Part shown: piece by piece, positions 1 through 8,714 of the stretch | Layout of the letters: every line of letters starts with the position of its first letter | Position numbering within the stretch: position 1 is the first letter of the stretch | Assembly (NCBI GenBank): GCA_029098125.1 | Contig: JAQXNS010000121.1 | Coordinates: 1-32,622, forward strand | DNA length: 32,622 bases | From: a bacterium | Lineage (GTDB): Bacteria; Bacillota_I; Bacilli_A; RFN20; CAG-826 | Reading direction: 5' to 3' | Position numbers and translations under genes: made by a program | The notes under the pieces: generated by a model | The model's database searches: none | Told to the model about the DNA's origin: nothing | Seen by the model: only the letters and a program-made list of their open reading frames with translations

Positions 1-50
1 TTAGATAATTTTTATTTCTTATTAATGAATTTTTGTTAAATATATATTAG

Positions 51-56
51 TATAAT
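51..56 (+). promoter_or_regulatory. -10 box placing lacI-family start at or near the mRNA 5' end
   Basis: A perfect TATAAT ends five bases before the ATG at 62, so transcription would start at or within a few bases of the start codon. No Shine-Dalgarno sequence lies upstream of the ATG. No convincing -35 box is visible. An imperfect 18-bp palindrome (TTAATGAA-TT-TTTGTTAA, 22-39) overlaps the promoter and could be an autoregulatory operator, which is inference. Confidence 0.5.
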
Positions 57-61
57 TTTAA

Positions 62-1087
62 ATGGAAAAGAAAAAAGTCAGTATTTATACAATTGCTAAA
101 TCATTAAATGTCTCTCCAGCTACAGTTAGTTATGTCGTAACTGGAAGATATAATAAGATGTCTTTAGAAACAAGACAGAAAATTTTGGATGAAATTGAAA
201 GAACTGGGTATGTTCCTGACGTTAATGCTCGTGGTCTTTCTTGTGGTAAAAGTCGCTTAATTGGATTGTTTTTACCTATTTCGCAAGATAATAAGTCATC
301 AAATTTACTATTAAATCCTTTTTACATGGAGTTTATAGCTGCGATTGAAAAACATAATCGCGATTCTGGCTACGATCTTGTTTTAGGATATAAAAATCAA
401 GACGATTTTATTTCTTGGGCTTTAAGCAGAAATTTTGATGCTGTAATTATGTTAGGAAAATTTCCAACTGAAGAAGCTTTTAAAGTCGAATCTTTAAGGA
501 TGCCTATTATTTTTATTGATGTTTATGCTGATGAATTTTCAAAATATACAAATATTAGAAGTGATGATAAAGGCGGAATGTATAGTGCTACAAAATACTT
601 GCTTGAACTAGGACATAGAAAAATTGGATATGTTGGAACCGCATCTCGTTCTGAATTAGATAAAAGAAGATATGAAGGATATTCAATTGCTCTTAAGGAA
701 TATGGACTTGAAGTTGATAGTAATCTTTTATATATATCTTATCCAGATTTTGAAGGTGGTTTACAGATTGCTGATAAAATTATGGAAGATAATAAAGTCA
801 GCGCTATTGTTTGTAGCGCAGATGTAATTGCAATTGGTATTTCACATAAATATGAATTAAAAGGTAAAAAAATACCTGATGATTTAAGCATTATAGGTTT
901 TGATGATATTAAAGAGGTCACTTATGTTTTTCCTGCTCTAACTACTGTAAGACAAAATATAGAAGAAAAAGGTCGTATAGTAATGGAAACATTAAAAGAA
1001 GCGATTGAAAATGAGAATTTTGAACGAAAAATAATTGAAGTAAAAACAGAACTAATCGTTAGAAATTCAACAAAAAAATATGAATAA
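62..1087 (+). CDS. LacI-family transcriptional regulator
   Basis: The 341-residue product has the usual LacI/GalR length and layout. An N-terminal helix-turn-helix covers about residues 5-50 (TIAKSLNVSPATVSYVV, then the ARGLS hinge helix near 57-62). A periplasmic-binding-type effector domain follows, with typical late motifs such as IGFDDI and LTTVRQ. It should act in the cytoplasm as a DNA-binding repressor or activator that senses a sugar or sugar phosphate. It lies directly upstream of and parallel to the beta-helix lipoprotein and the alpha-glucoside operon, so it is probably their local regulator. Candidate sites are the tandem TTTGTTAACC at 1119-1138 and a related half-site before its own start. 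The start at 62 is the first ATG, lacks a ribosome site and appears leaderless. The effector cannot be read from sequence. Confidence 0.93.
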   Translation: MEKKKVSIYTIAKSLNVSPATVSYVVTGRYNKMSLETRQKILDEIERTGYVPDVNARGLSCGKSRLIGLFLPISQDNKSSNLLLNPFYMEFIAAIEKHNRDSGYDLVLGYKNQDDFISWALSRNFDAVIMLGKFPTEEAFKVESLRMPIIFIDVYADEFSKYTNIRSDDKGGMYSATKYLLELGHRKIGYVGTASRSELDKRRYEGYSIALKEYGLEVDSNLLYISYPDFEGGLQIADKIMEDNKVSAIVCSADVIAIGISHKYELKGKKIPDDLSIIGFDDIKEVTYVFPALTTVRQNIEEKGRIVMETLKEAIENENFERKIIEVKTELIVRNSTKKYE

Positions 1088-1118
1088 TTATTTATTTTTG
1101 CAAAAAGAGATTTTTTTC

Positions 1119-1138
1119 TTTGTTAACCTTTGTTAACC
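1119..1138 (+). promoter_or_regulatory. Tandem TTTGTTAACC operator candidate
   Basis: Two exact copies of the 10-mer TTTGTTAACC sit head to tail, one helical turn apart, about 35 bases upstream of the -10 of the beta-helix operon. The inner part also reads as an inverted repeat, TTAAC-CTTT-GTTAA. The related half-site TTTGTTAA occurs at 32-39 before the LacI-family gene. The likely binder is that LacI-type regulator, which is inference from position. Confidence 0.45.
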
Positions 1139-1171
1139 GATAAACTTACTCTTTTTTTTCAATTTTTTTGT

Positions 1172-1180
1172 TGTTATAAT
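1172..1180 (+). promoter_or_regulatory. Extended -10 promoter of the glycan operon
   Basis: TGTTATAAT is a perfect TATAAT with the upstream TG of an extended -10 element. The -35 position holds only a T-run, which fits an extended -10 promoter. Transcription would start near 1187, giving a leader of about 24 bases with GGAGG at 1199-1203 before the ATG at 1211. This places the start at 1211, not at the upstream ATG at 1130. Confidence 0.65.
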
Positions 1181-1210
1181 TGGTCTATAGATATTTTTGG
1201 AGGAACTATA

Positions 1211-3838
1211 ATGATTAAAAATAAGTTTTTTAGTTTTTTCATTTCATGTTCGTTTGCCTTACCTTTATTACTAACAGGTTGTAAAAATAATAATGATTCA
1301 ATTGCTACTAAACCTGTCGATTATGAAGCTACTTTTATTGAGAGTGATAAAACAGTAAGTGAAACAAAAATCAAGGTTTATGAAGGGCCAAAGACATTTA
1401 CAAGTAGCGATAAATGCAAAGTATCTGTTGAAGGTCAAGAATTATTTGTTTATGAGACATTAGTTAATTACAATAGACAATTTACTTGGAGTACTGAAGA
1501 TACAAAAGCTCCTGTTGTACTTTTTGATTTTGAAGGTAAAGTACATATGGAGGTTGAAATCAATACTGATGAAACTATTACAACAGCATCATTATCTCCT
1601 CTTGCTTATCAAATTCCTATAGCAATTGATGGCAATAAGCTTAGTTTTGACCTTGAATATCAATCTAATTATGTTTTGACATTTAACGATGACTATAAAA
1701 CTGCTATTCATATTTTCACAAATGAGATTGAAGAAGACGAAATCACTGAAGAAATGGCTAAAAATGATGATAGCATTGTTTACATTGGTCCAGGTTTATA
1801 TAAAGCAGATACTATTCCTGTTAAAGATAATTCGACAATTTATATTGCTGGTGGAGCCTTTGTTTATGGCGATATTCATGGCGAAGTTGTTGAAAATTTA
1901 ACTATTAAAGGTCATGGAATCATTTCTGGGGACATTTATACAAGAACAAGTGATACAGATTACACAGTTCCTGTAGTTTTAAGAAATGCAAAACATATTG
2001 TCCTTGAAGATATCACATTTTTAAATCCAGCTGGTTGGGTAATAAATCTTTATAAATGTGAAGATGTAAAAATTAATAACATCAAAATTATTTCAGCTAG
2101 ACAAAACGGTGATGGAATCTCTGTTCAAAGTTCAAAAGATGTTACTGTTAAAGGTGGATTTGTTAGAACTTGGGATGATTCTTTAGTTGTCAAAAATAAT
2201 GATTTAGGAACAACTGAAAATGTAACTTTTGATGGAGTTACAGTTTGGACAGATCTTGCTCAATCCATGGAAGTTGGTTATGAAACTCATGGTGCTTATA
2301 TGAAAAATATTACTTTTAAGAATATTACTGTCTTAAATAATTTTCATAAAGCTGTAATTAGCATGCACAATTGTGATGAAGCAGAAATTAGTAATGTAAC
2401 ATATGAAAATATTACAGTTGAAAACGCTGCAATGTTTGGGGATGATCAAACTGATGGCGAAAATGACTTTTTCATTGATTTTACAATAGCTTACAACGTT
2501 GAATGGACTGAATCTGGTGGAGATAGAGGCTCAATTGATGGTGTAAACATTCATAATGTTAAGGTTTATAACGAAGAAGAATTAGAAGGTGGAGTGTCAT
2601 CAATTTCTTCTCGTATGCTTGGTGAAAGTGATACTTCAATGATCAAAAATGTAACTATTAAAGGCATTGAAATTGAAGGTAGAAATATTAGTAATGCTCA
2701 AGATTTAAAGCTAACAACAAATAATTACGTTTCTAATGTAAATTTTGAAGCTGAAGAAGTTCATGGCGCTGAAATTTATCTTCCTTATAAATTAGATTTA
2801 AAAAATACTGAAGCAAAAATTGATGTAGTAGAAAGTCCAACTCAAGATGGAATTCTCACTCCTTCATTCTCGTGGAAAGAATCTGATCGTTCATTCCTTG
2901 GTTCAAAAGCTTCAACTGAAGGTTTCACATTTGCAAATACTCATGGAAAAGGTACAACAAATAAGAGCGAAGCAGATGATGGAAGTGGTGATTTTGCTTT
3001 AACTGGCCATAGCGCAAATAATGTTTATGATAATGATTTAACAACTTATTATCAAAATGCTGAATGGAAAAACGAAAATGATGAATTTGCAGCAATAACT
3101 GTTAATTTCAATCGAGCAATTACTGTTGGAACACTTCGAATTATTGGTTTAGATGATAATAAATATTATTCAACATATACAATTTCTGTTTGGGTTTTAA
3201 AAGATCCTGCAAAATCTTACGTTAGAAGTGTTGGTTTAAGAACTTATGAAATGTCACCAATTGTCAATAATTGCATTGATATTAATATAACTGCACAAGA
3301 ATATTATGGAATTCAACTTAGATTATTTAAGGTGAATGGTCCAACAAATGCAATAAATTATCAAATTAGTGAAGTTGAATTTTATCAACCATCGCTTACT
3401 TTCAATAAAGCAATTGTTGATTCAACAGAACATAATGATGTTTACACAATCAATCGTGTAAATGATGGTGATCCAACTGGTACATCATATTATGAAAGTA
3501 AAACATTACCAGCTTATTTTGTTATTGATTTAGGCGATATCTATGATTTAAAAACTTTTGGTTTATTCTTGTCTCCATCTCTAGCTTGGTCAGCAAGAAC
3601 TCAAGAAATTGAAATTCTTGTTTCTCCTTATAATTCAAGCTATGACAAAAATAAAGCAGAATTTGTTACTGCAAGTCAAAAAACAGCATATTTATTCGAT
3701 CCATCAACTGGTAATAACAATATTGTTTCCCTTGAAAATAAAATTCAAGGTAGATTTATCAAAGTGATTATATACTCAAATACTGATAAAGGCGGCTATG
3801 GTGGCCAATTAGCCGAATTTACTGCTTATTCTGAGTAA
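1211..3838 (+). CDS. Secreted right-handed beta-helix glycosidase-like lipoprotein with discoidin domains
   Basis: The ORF track begins at 1130, but GGAGG at 1199-1203 and a clean lipoprotein signal peptide (lipobox LTGC, Cys24) fix the start at 1211, giving 875 residues. An N-terminal beta-rich region (about 40-190) precedes a right-handed parallel beta-helix (about 190-500) full of NVTFDGVTV-type rungs. NGDG (Asp301) and WDD (Asp322, Asp323) are spaced 21 and 22 residues apart, as in the catalytic Asp triad of GH28 polygalacturonases. The GH28 GHG and RIK motifs are not seen. Two F5/8-type (discoidin, CBM32-like) domains occupy about 590-730 and 731-875 and would bind polysaccharide. It is probably a surface-anchored enzyme cutting an extracellular glycan. 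The downstream GH65 enzymes suggest an alpha-glucan, and GH49-type dextranase-like activity is an alternative. A shorter paralogue lies at 15721. Confidence 0.82.
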   Translation: MIKNKFFSFFISCSFALPLLLTGCKNNNDSIATKPVDYEATFIESDKTVSETKIKVYEGPKTFTSSDKCKVSVEGQELFVYETLVNYNRQFTWSTEDTKAPVVLFDFEGKVHMEVEINTDETITTASLSPLAYQIPIAIDGNKLSFDLEYQSNYVLTFNDDYKTAIHIFTNEIEEDEITEEMAKNDDSIVYIGPGLYKADTIPVKDNSTIYIAGGAFVYGDIHGEVVENLTIKGHGIISGDIYTRTSDTDYTVPVVLRNAKHIVLEDITFLNPAGWVINLYKCEDVKINNIKIISARQNGDGISVQSSKDVTVKGGFVRTWDDSLVVKNNDLGTTENVTFDGVTVWTDLAQSMEVGYETHGAYMKNITFKNITVLNNFHKAVISMHNCDEAEISNVTYENITVENAAMFGDDQTDGENDFFIDFTIAYNVEWTESGGDRGSIDGVNIHNVKVYNEEELEGGVSSISSRMLGESDTSMIKNVTIKGIEIEGRNISNAQDLKLTTNNYVSNVNFEAEEVHGAEIYLPYKLDLKNTEAKIDVVESPTQDGILTPSFSWKESDRSFLGSKASTEGFTFANTHGKGTTNKSEADDGSGDFALTGHSANNVYDNDLTTYYQNAEWKNENDEFAAITVNFNRAITVGTLRIIGLDDNKYYSTYTISVWVLKDPAKSYVRSVGLRTYEMSPIVNNCIDINITAQEYYGIQLRLFKVNGPTNAINYQISEVEFYQPSLTFNKAIVDSTEHNDVYTINRVNDGDPTGTSYYESKTLPAYFVIDLGDIYDLKTFGLFLSPSLAWSARTQEIEILVSPYNSSYDKNKAEFVTASQKTAYLFDPSTGNNNIVSLENKIQGRFIKVIIYSNTDKGGYGGQLAEFTAYSE

Positions 3839-3880
3839 ATATAAATTAATTTATAATAATATAAAGGAAAGGATTCATTT

Positions 3881-6346
3881 ATGAAAAACAAAAAATTTCT
3901 AGCCGTAATGCTCCTTGCTACTCTTGGTTTAGCTGCATGTAATTCCAGAGTTCCTACACCAGATGATAATAATGGTGGCAACAATGGTGATAATAGTGGC
4001 GATAACAATGGCGATAACAATGGAGGAAACAATGGTGATAATAGTGGAGATAACACTCCAGAAGTAACTCACCAAAATCCATTTACAAAAGACGTTGCAG
4101 AAGGAACACTTTTAAGAAATTACAATTCTCAATTCGATTTAATGGTTGATGATTTTTCTTCAGAAACTTTAAAAGGCACATTATCAGGTAAAGAAAATCA
4201 AAATTTACTTCGTGTTTTAGTTGATTCAGAAGATCCATCATACCCATGTTCTGGTGATGCATCTATCTATAAAACAGCTTCAGCTACTTTTGCTGCTTCG
4301 CATCCTGATGCAATCTCATTTAGAGTTAGAAAAGTTGGCGAAGGCACATTATCAATTAATGATTTGGTTTTAGGTTTACGTGGTGATGACTCTGTTCAAC
4401 TTCACGAAATTAGTTTAAAAGATGCATATAATTCAGATAATGAAAAGTTAGCTGAATTATCTAATGAATGGCAAGATGTTGAAATCGATTTAGGAAATAC
4501 AATCGAAGACGATACAACAGAATATTTACTCCCAGATGGTAAAAAGAGCGGAATAAAAGTTCTTGAAACAATGGTTGGTTTCCATTTATACGCTAAAAAA
4601 GATGCAAATGTTTCACAAGTTATTGAAATTAGTGAAGTTTCAGTTACTAAAGGAACAACTAAAACAGTTGTTGATGTATTTGATCATCCAAAAACAAACG
4701 CAAATCCAACATTTGGCCCATGGTGGGTTGATTCAACTGGTTTTATTGTCCGTAAAGGTATAAATATCAATAAAGGAAGTTACACAATTTCTTTACCAGC
4801 AGGATATGAAGAATATCAATATCTCGTTGTTGAAGCAAATGGCGATTCAAAAGGATTAAGTATTAACTCAACAGCTGCTGACATTGGCGCAGTTAATGGT
4901 GCATATTTTGATTTTGTTGTTGAAACTACACTAACAAGTTCATTAAAAATAGAAAGTACAACTGATTTAAATATTTCTGCAATTTTCTTAACAAATCTTA
5001 AAGATAAAGAAGCTTTATCAGAATATCCTCTAATTGATATTGAAAATAGAGTCGTATTTGATGACTTCAATAGAACACAAACAACATTCACTGGTGATTG
5101 GGATGCTGCAAGTTCAGCTGATTATGCTCCTGATGGAATCCAAGTTGCTTTATCTTATAGCAATCCTCAACTTGTCTCAGTTAGTGAAGGCACTTTAAAA
5201 ATTGCACAACCTGCTGAAGGACAATATGTAAATCTTAAAGAAGCTAATGCAAATGCAGTTCATAGTGGTTCACGCTACATGGTTATCGTTGCAAAAGGTA
5301 ACATGGAAGGATTTAGATTAGCAAGTGCAGCAAGCAATGTAATGTGGTCACATGATTGGTTAGCAGGTACTGGATTAAAATCAATTCCAACTGATTTAGA
5401 TAATTATCCATATCAAAAAGACGGATTTGTTCACTATATTATTGATTTGAAAGAAATGAATAGTGATATTGGCACTGATGATTTCATCGATATGTATTTC
5501 AATAACGCAGTCGAAATCGATAGTATTTACTTTACAAATACAGTTGGAGTTAAAACTGAAACAAATTCACTCAATGCTAGTCCAGATCTTAGCGCTTACA
5601 ACTATGGCGGATATGTCTATTTAGGTGGAGCATATAGAACTGACATCACAATTAAAGGAACAGGTAACTTATCATCTTTAAGATTCACTTCAGATGCAGG
5701 AGAATTCTGGTTTAAAGACAATAAAGTTATCGGAATTGATGGAAATCCAATTTCTAAAGACTTAACATTTAGCGAAGATCAACCATTAACTATTTCAATT
5801 GATGTTGAAGCAACAAATTTTGGAGCAGAAGGAATCCATTTACATACTGGTGGCTTTGATGGTTCAACTGGTTCAATCACTGAAATTAGTTACACAAGAT
5901 ACTATATAAGTGAATGGAGTAGAATTGATACACTTTCACTCAATAATTCTGAAAAAGCTGCAGGTTATTCATATATTGGTGCTTATAATCAAAAAGAAAC
6001 TGGCGCTAAAATATTAGAACTTTCACTTACAGCAGATGAAACTGGTGCAACAATTGCATCTTTACGTCTTGAAGGTTCAGAAATTAGAGCTGTAAATGCT
6101 TCAAAAGTTTATGATGTTGATGGAAACGTTATCGATCAAAATACTGTAATTTCAAATGATGCTGAAAATCCAACTGTTTTAAAGATTGATCTTGCAAAAA
6201 CTTTTGAAGGTGCTACACCTTATAAAGATGATGGATGGGCACATATTCACTTCGGTGATGGAACAACAAATACTGCAAATATTACATTTAGTGGTAAAAT
6301 TTATGTTCCATTTACAGCAGAAGGACAAATTGCTGCTTATAAATAA
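3881..6346 (+). CDS. Modular surface lipoprotein, unknown function
   Basis: This 821-residue protein has a signal peptide with lipobox LAAC (Cys20), then an Asn/Gly/Asp-rich linker of four-residue repeats (about 30-60). The rest looks like three or four beta-sandwich modules, with recurring patterns such as VxDxFDxPKT and VVFDDFNR followed by alternating beta strands. These resemble carbohydrate-binding jelly rolls, but I cannot assign a CBM family and see no catalytic motif. It lies 42 bases after the beta-helix enzyme, with an AAGGAAAGG ribosome site, so the two are probably co-transcribed. A perfect ATAAATTAATTTAT palindrome and a TATAAT (3852-3857) in the gap could mark an internal promoter. 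It probably captures the substrate at the cell surface next to the hydrolase. It could instead be a cell-wall adhesin. Confidence 0.7.
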   Translation: MKNKKFLAVMLLATLGLAACNSRVPTPDDNNGGNNGDNSGDNNGDNNGGNNGDNSGDNTPEVTHQNPFTKDVAEGTLLRNYNSQFDLMVDDFSSETLKGTLSGKENQNLLRVLVDSEDPSYPCSGDASIYKTASATFAASHPDAISFRVRKVGEGTLSINDLVLGLRGDDSVQLHEISLKDAYNSDNEKLAELSNEWQDVEIDLGNTIEDDTTEYLLPDGKKSGIKVLETMVGFHLYAKKDANVSQVIEISEVSVTKGTTKTVVDVFDHPKTNANPTFGPWWVDSTGFIVRKGININKGSYTISLPAGYEEYQYLVVEANGDSKGLSINSTAADIGAVNGAYFDFVVETTLTSSLKIESTTDLNISAIFLTNLKDKEALSEYPLIDIENRVVFDDFNRTQTTFTGDWDAASSADYAPDGIQVALSYSNPQLVSVSEGTLKIAQPAEGQYVNLKEANANAVHSGSRYMVIVAKGNMEGFRLASAASNVMWSHDWLAGTGLKSIPTDLDNYPYQKDGFVHYIIDLKEMNSDIGTDDFIDMYFNNAVEIDSIYFTNTVGVKTETNSLNASPDLSAYNYGGYVYLGGAYRTDITIKGTGNLSSLRFTSDAGEFWFKDNKVIGIDGNPISKDLTFSEDQPLTISIDVEATNFGAEGIHLHTGGFDGSTGSITEISYTRYYISEWSRIDTLSLNNSEKAAGYSYIGAYNQKETGAKILELSLTADETGATIASLRLEGSEIRAVNASKVYDVDGNVIDQNTVISNDAENPTVLKIDLAKTFEGATPYKDDGWAHIHFGDGTTNTANITFSGKIYVPFTAEGQIAAYK
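3974..4057 (+). repeat. 12-bp tandem repeat encoding a GDNN/GDNS linker
   Basis: Seven successive 12-mers of the form GGNGATAACAAT encode the four-residue unit G-(D/G)-N-(N/S). Copies at 3986 and 4034 are identical, as are copies at 3998 and 4010, which indicates slippage or unequal recombination. The unit is in phase, so copy-number change alters linker length without shifting the frame. The minus-strand ORF 3826-4056 is an artefact of this repeat. Confidence 0.85.
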
Positions 6347-6357
6347 TCATATATAAT

Positions 6358-6389
6358 TAAATTGTAGGGGAATTTTCCCCTACAATTTA
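6358..6389 (+). other. Perfect 15-bp-arm hairpin between lipoprotein and solute-binding genes
   Basis: TAAATTGTAGGGGAA and its exact complement TTCCCCTACAATTTA are separated by only two bases. As RNA this gives a very stable stem with a small AUUU-type loop. It starts about 10 bases after one stop codon and ends 22 bases before the next ATG. No real U-run follows, so it is more likely an mRNA processing or stability element, or a leaky attenuator, than a full terminator. It would let the transporter genes be expressed at a different level from the surface proteins. Confidence 0.8.
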
Positions 6390-6411
6390 TGGGAATCTTG
6401 AGGAAAATCTT

Positions 6412-7809
6412 ATGAAAAATAAATTTTTATTATGTTGTTCAGTCTTATTTAGTCTTTCATTTCTCGTTGGATGTGGGGGAAATTCAAAAATTCAGTTAAA
6501 AATTGGCTTTTGGCCTCTTTCAACTGATAAAGAAGATGTAAGCATGTACACTTCATGGAAAACAAATTTTGAAAAAGATTTTCCTCAATATGAAATTGTT
6601 GCTGATCATTACGAATATTCAAAGGATACAATTATAGCAAGAGCTAGAAGTGGAACACTTCCAACTGTTTTCCAAACTTGGTTTACTGAACCTGAATCGT
6701 TAGTTAAATCAGGCTTTATTAGACCAATCACAACGCAAATTAATAGTTTAGGTTGGTTAGATAAAATGGAAAGCGGGATGAAAAATGCCCTTACTTTTGA
6801 TGATCAAGTTTATGGTATCCCTCGTGATGGTTACGGTCTTGGTTTATTGATTAACCTTGCAACTTTTTATGATAATGGACTTATTGATAAAGATGAAAGT
6901 GGTAAATATGTCCTTTATGATGAAAGTAATAAACCATTATATCCAACTACTTTTGAAGAAATAACTGAAGCTGGCAGAACAATTAGTGAATCTAGTGATA
7001 CAAAAGCGATTTATATTTGTTCTACAAATAAAAATGGTGGTTGGCAATTATCAAATTATGCTTGGAATTTTGGCGCAACCTTAGTTAAAGAAGAAGGCGG
7101 AAAAATTAAAGCAAATCTAGATTCTAAAGAGGTAGTTGCTGCTTTAGACTGGATAAAAGAATTAAAAAATGAAGATTTATTATTGAATCAAAAATCTGTT
7201 GAATATGAAGGATGGTACAACAAAATTGGCAATCAAGTTGCGATGGCTGTTGTTGGAAATGATGTTATTAAACTTGCTGCAACCCAAGCTCACTTGAATA
7301 TGGATGATTTTGCTTTTGTACCAATGCCAAGTGATGGAATAAATAAACGCTATTCTTTATATGGTGGTACACCTTATGTCTTTGCAAAAAATGCAAGTGA
7401 TGAACAAGTTGAAGGTGTTTTAAAGTTTTTTGATTATATAGGTCGTTCTCCAAATATTACAGAAATTTCAAAAGATGCAATGAGATATGGCTTTGAAGTT
7501 GCAAAAAGAAAGAATCAACCTATTATGCCAGAAATTTCACCTTGGATTAATGAAGAATATGTCAATTACAAAGATGAATTATTAAATGAATTTATTAATG
7601 TCAATATGGGTTATTACAATGAATTCTTTGATAATATTGATGAAAATAAACATCCTGAAGTAGAGTATTTACCTCAAGAAATGTATGAGATTTTAGATAA
7701 TGCAATTTCCCAAGTTTTTGAAAATCCATCAACTTGTAATACTCAAACAATTCTTACAACCTGCAATGCAAAATATCAAGAAAAGTTAGATGCAGAATAT
7801 AATAAATAA
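6412..7809 (+). CDS. ABC sugar transporter solute-binding lipoprotein
   Basis: The 465-residue protein has a lipoprotein signal peptide ending at LVGC (Cys21), then a family-1 extracellular solute-binding fold (MalE/UgpB/MsmE type). Typical early features are a strand such as IGFWPLSTDKED, the TWFTEPESLVKSGFI segment and DQVYGIPRDG near residue 140. Length is normal for the family. It should capture an oligosaccharide outside the membrane and deliver it to the two permeases encoded next. GAGGA at 6400-6404 precedes the ATG. The operon context (GH65 phosphorylases, phosphoglucomutase) suggests an alpha-linked glucobiose or a short alpha-gluco-oligosaccharide as ligand, which is inference. Confidence 0.92.
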   Translation: MKNKFLLCCSVLFSLSFLVGCGGNSKIQLKIGFWPLSTDKEDVSMYTSWKTNFEKDFPQYEIVADHYEYSKDTIIARARSGTLPTVFQTWFTEPESLVKSGFIRPITTQINSLGWLDKMESGMKNALTFDDQVYGIPRDGYGLGLLINLATFYDNGLIDKDESGKYVLYDESNKPLYPTTFEEITEAGRTISESSDTKAIYICSTNKNGGWQLSNYAWNFGATLVKEEGGKIKANLDSKEVVAALDWIKELKNEDLLLNQKSVEYEGWYNKIGNQVAMAVVGNDVIKLAATQAHLNMDDFAFVPMPSDGINKRYSLYGGTPYVFAKNASDEQVEGVLKFFDYIGRSPNITEISKDAMRYGFEVAKRKNQPIMPEISPWINEEYVNYKDELLNEFINVNMGYYNEFFDNIDENKHPEVEYLPQEMYEILDNAISQVFENPSTCNTQTILTTCNAKYQEKLDAEYNK

Positions 7810-7811
7810 AT

Positions 7812-8714
7812 ATGGAAGATAAAAAGAAGAAAAAACTAAAATCCAAAATAAAAAGAAATGTAGTTGGATGGCTTATTATGCTTCCAACTTTAATTCTTTT
7901 TACTTTTTTTGTGTGGTATCCGCTTGTAAAGAACATAATTATTTCTTTTTTTGATACCTATGATATGAATAATTTTGTTTTTCTTCAAAATTATCAAGAT
8001 GTTTTTAAGGATGATTATTTTATTAGTGCTTTTGTAAACACTTTTAAATATATTTTGTGGTCGATAATTATCGGATTTTTCATTCCAATGATTGTTGGCT
8101 TATTTTTAAGTGAAATTATTCACTTTAAAGGTTTCTTTAGAGTTGCTATTTATATTCCATGTATGCTTAGCGGAATTGCTGTTGTATTTTTGTTTCAAAA
8201 TATTTATGGCGATGAAGCTTATTCTATTCTAAATGTAATTCGATCATTATTTGGTATGGAAAGAATGGATTTTAGAAGTAACGCTGATATTGTCATACCT
8301 TTAATTGTTGTTGCAATGACTTGGAAAGGATTTGGTGGAACTTCTTTGATTTATATGTCAAATTTTCAAGATATTGACACAAATTTATATGAAGCAAGCA
8401 GGATTGATGGAGCAAGTCCAATGCAAAGATTCTTTAAAATTACACTTCCTTTGATGAAACCAACAATTCTTACACTTTTGATTCTACAAATAATTTCAGT
8501 TTTCCAAGTTTTTTATGAACCAATGATTATCGCTGGTCAAACTGCAACAAGTGCAATGTCTTTAATGCAACTTTCATACTATTATTTTACAAAAATGGAA
8601 GATACAAAAAGTGCTGCAACAAGTGTTATTTTGGCTTTAATCATCATAATTATTACAATTATTTATTTTACAATTGTTAATAAACTAAATAATTCTAAGG
8701 AGAAAAGCAAATGA
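7812..8714 (+). CDS. ABC sugar permease, MalF/UgpA type
   Basis: The 300-residue protein has six hydrophobic segments and the cytoplasmic EAA loop (EASRIDGASPMQRFFKITLP) that docks onto the ABC ATPase. It is the first of two membrane subunits for the solute-binding protein just upstream. The start lies two bases after that gene's stop with no clear ribosome site, so translation is probably coupled. The highly basic N-terminus (EDKKKKKLKSKIKRN) is cytoplasmic. Its stop codon overlaps the next start as ATGA. Confidence 0.93.
   Translation: MEDKKKKKLKSKIKRNVVGWLIMLPTLILFTFFVWYPLVKNIIISFFDTYDMNNFVFLQNYQDVFKDDYFISAFVNTFKYILWSIIIGFFIPMIVGLFLSEIIHFKGFFRVAIYIPCMLSGIAVVFLFQNIYGDEAYSILNVIRSLFGMERMDFRSNADIVIPLIVVAMTWKGFGGTSLIYMSNFQDIDTNLYEASRIDGASPMQRFFKITLPLMKPTILTLLILQIISVFQVFYEPMIIAGQTATSAMSLMQLSYYYFTKMEDTKSAATSVILALIIIIITIIYFTIVNKLNNSKEKSK

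Noticed and set aside
1130-1210. Upstream start of the first beta-helix protein given by the ORF track
   Set aside because: It precedes the promoter -10 and would bury the lipoprotein signal peptide; GGAGG precedes the ATG at 1211.
3826-4056. Minus-strand ORF rich in Leu/Pro/Ser (LLSPLLSPLL repeats)
   Set aside because: It is the antisense reading of the 12-bp tandem repeat inside the lipoprotein gene at 3881.
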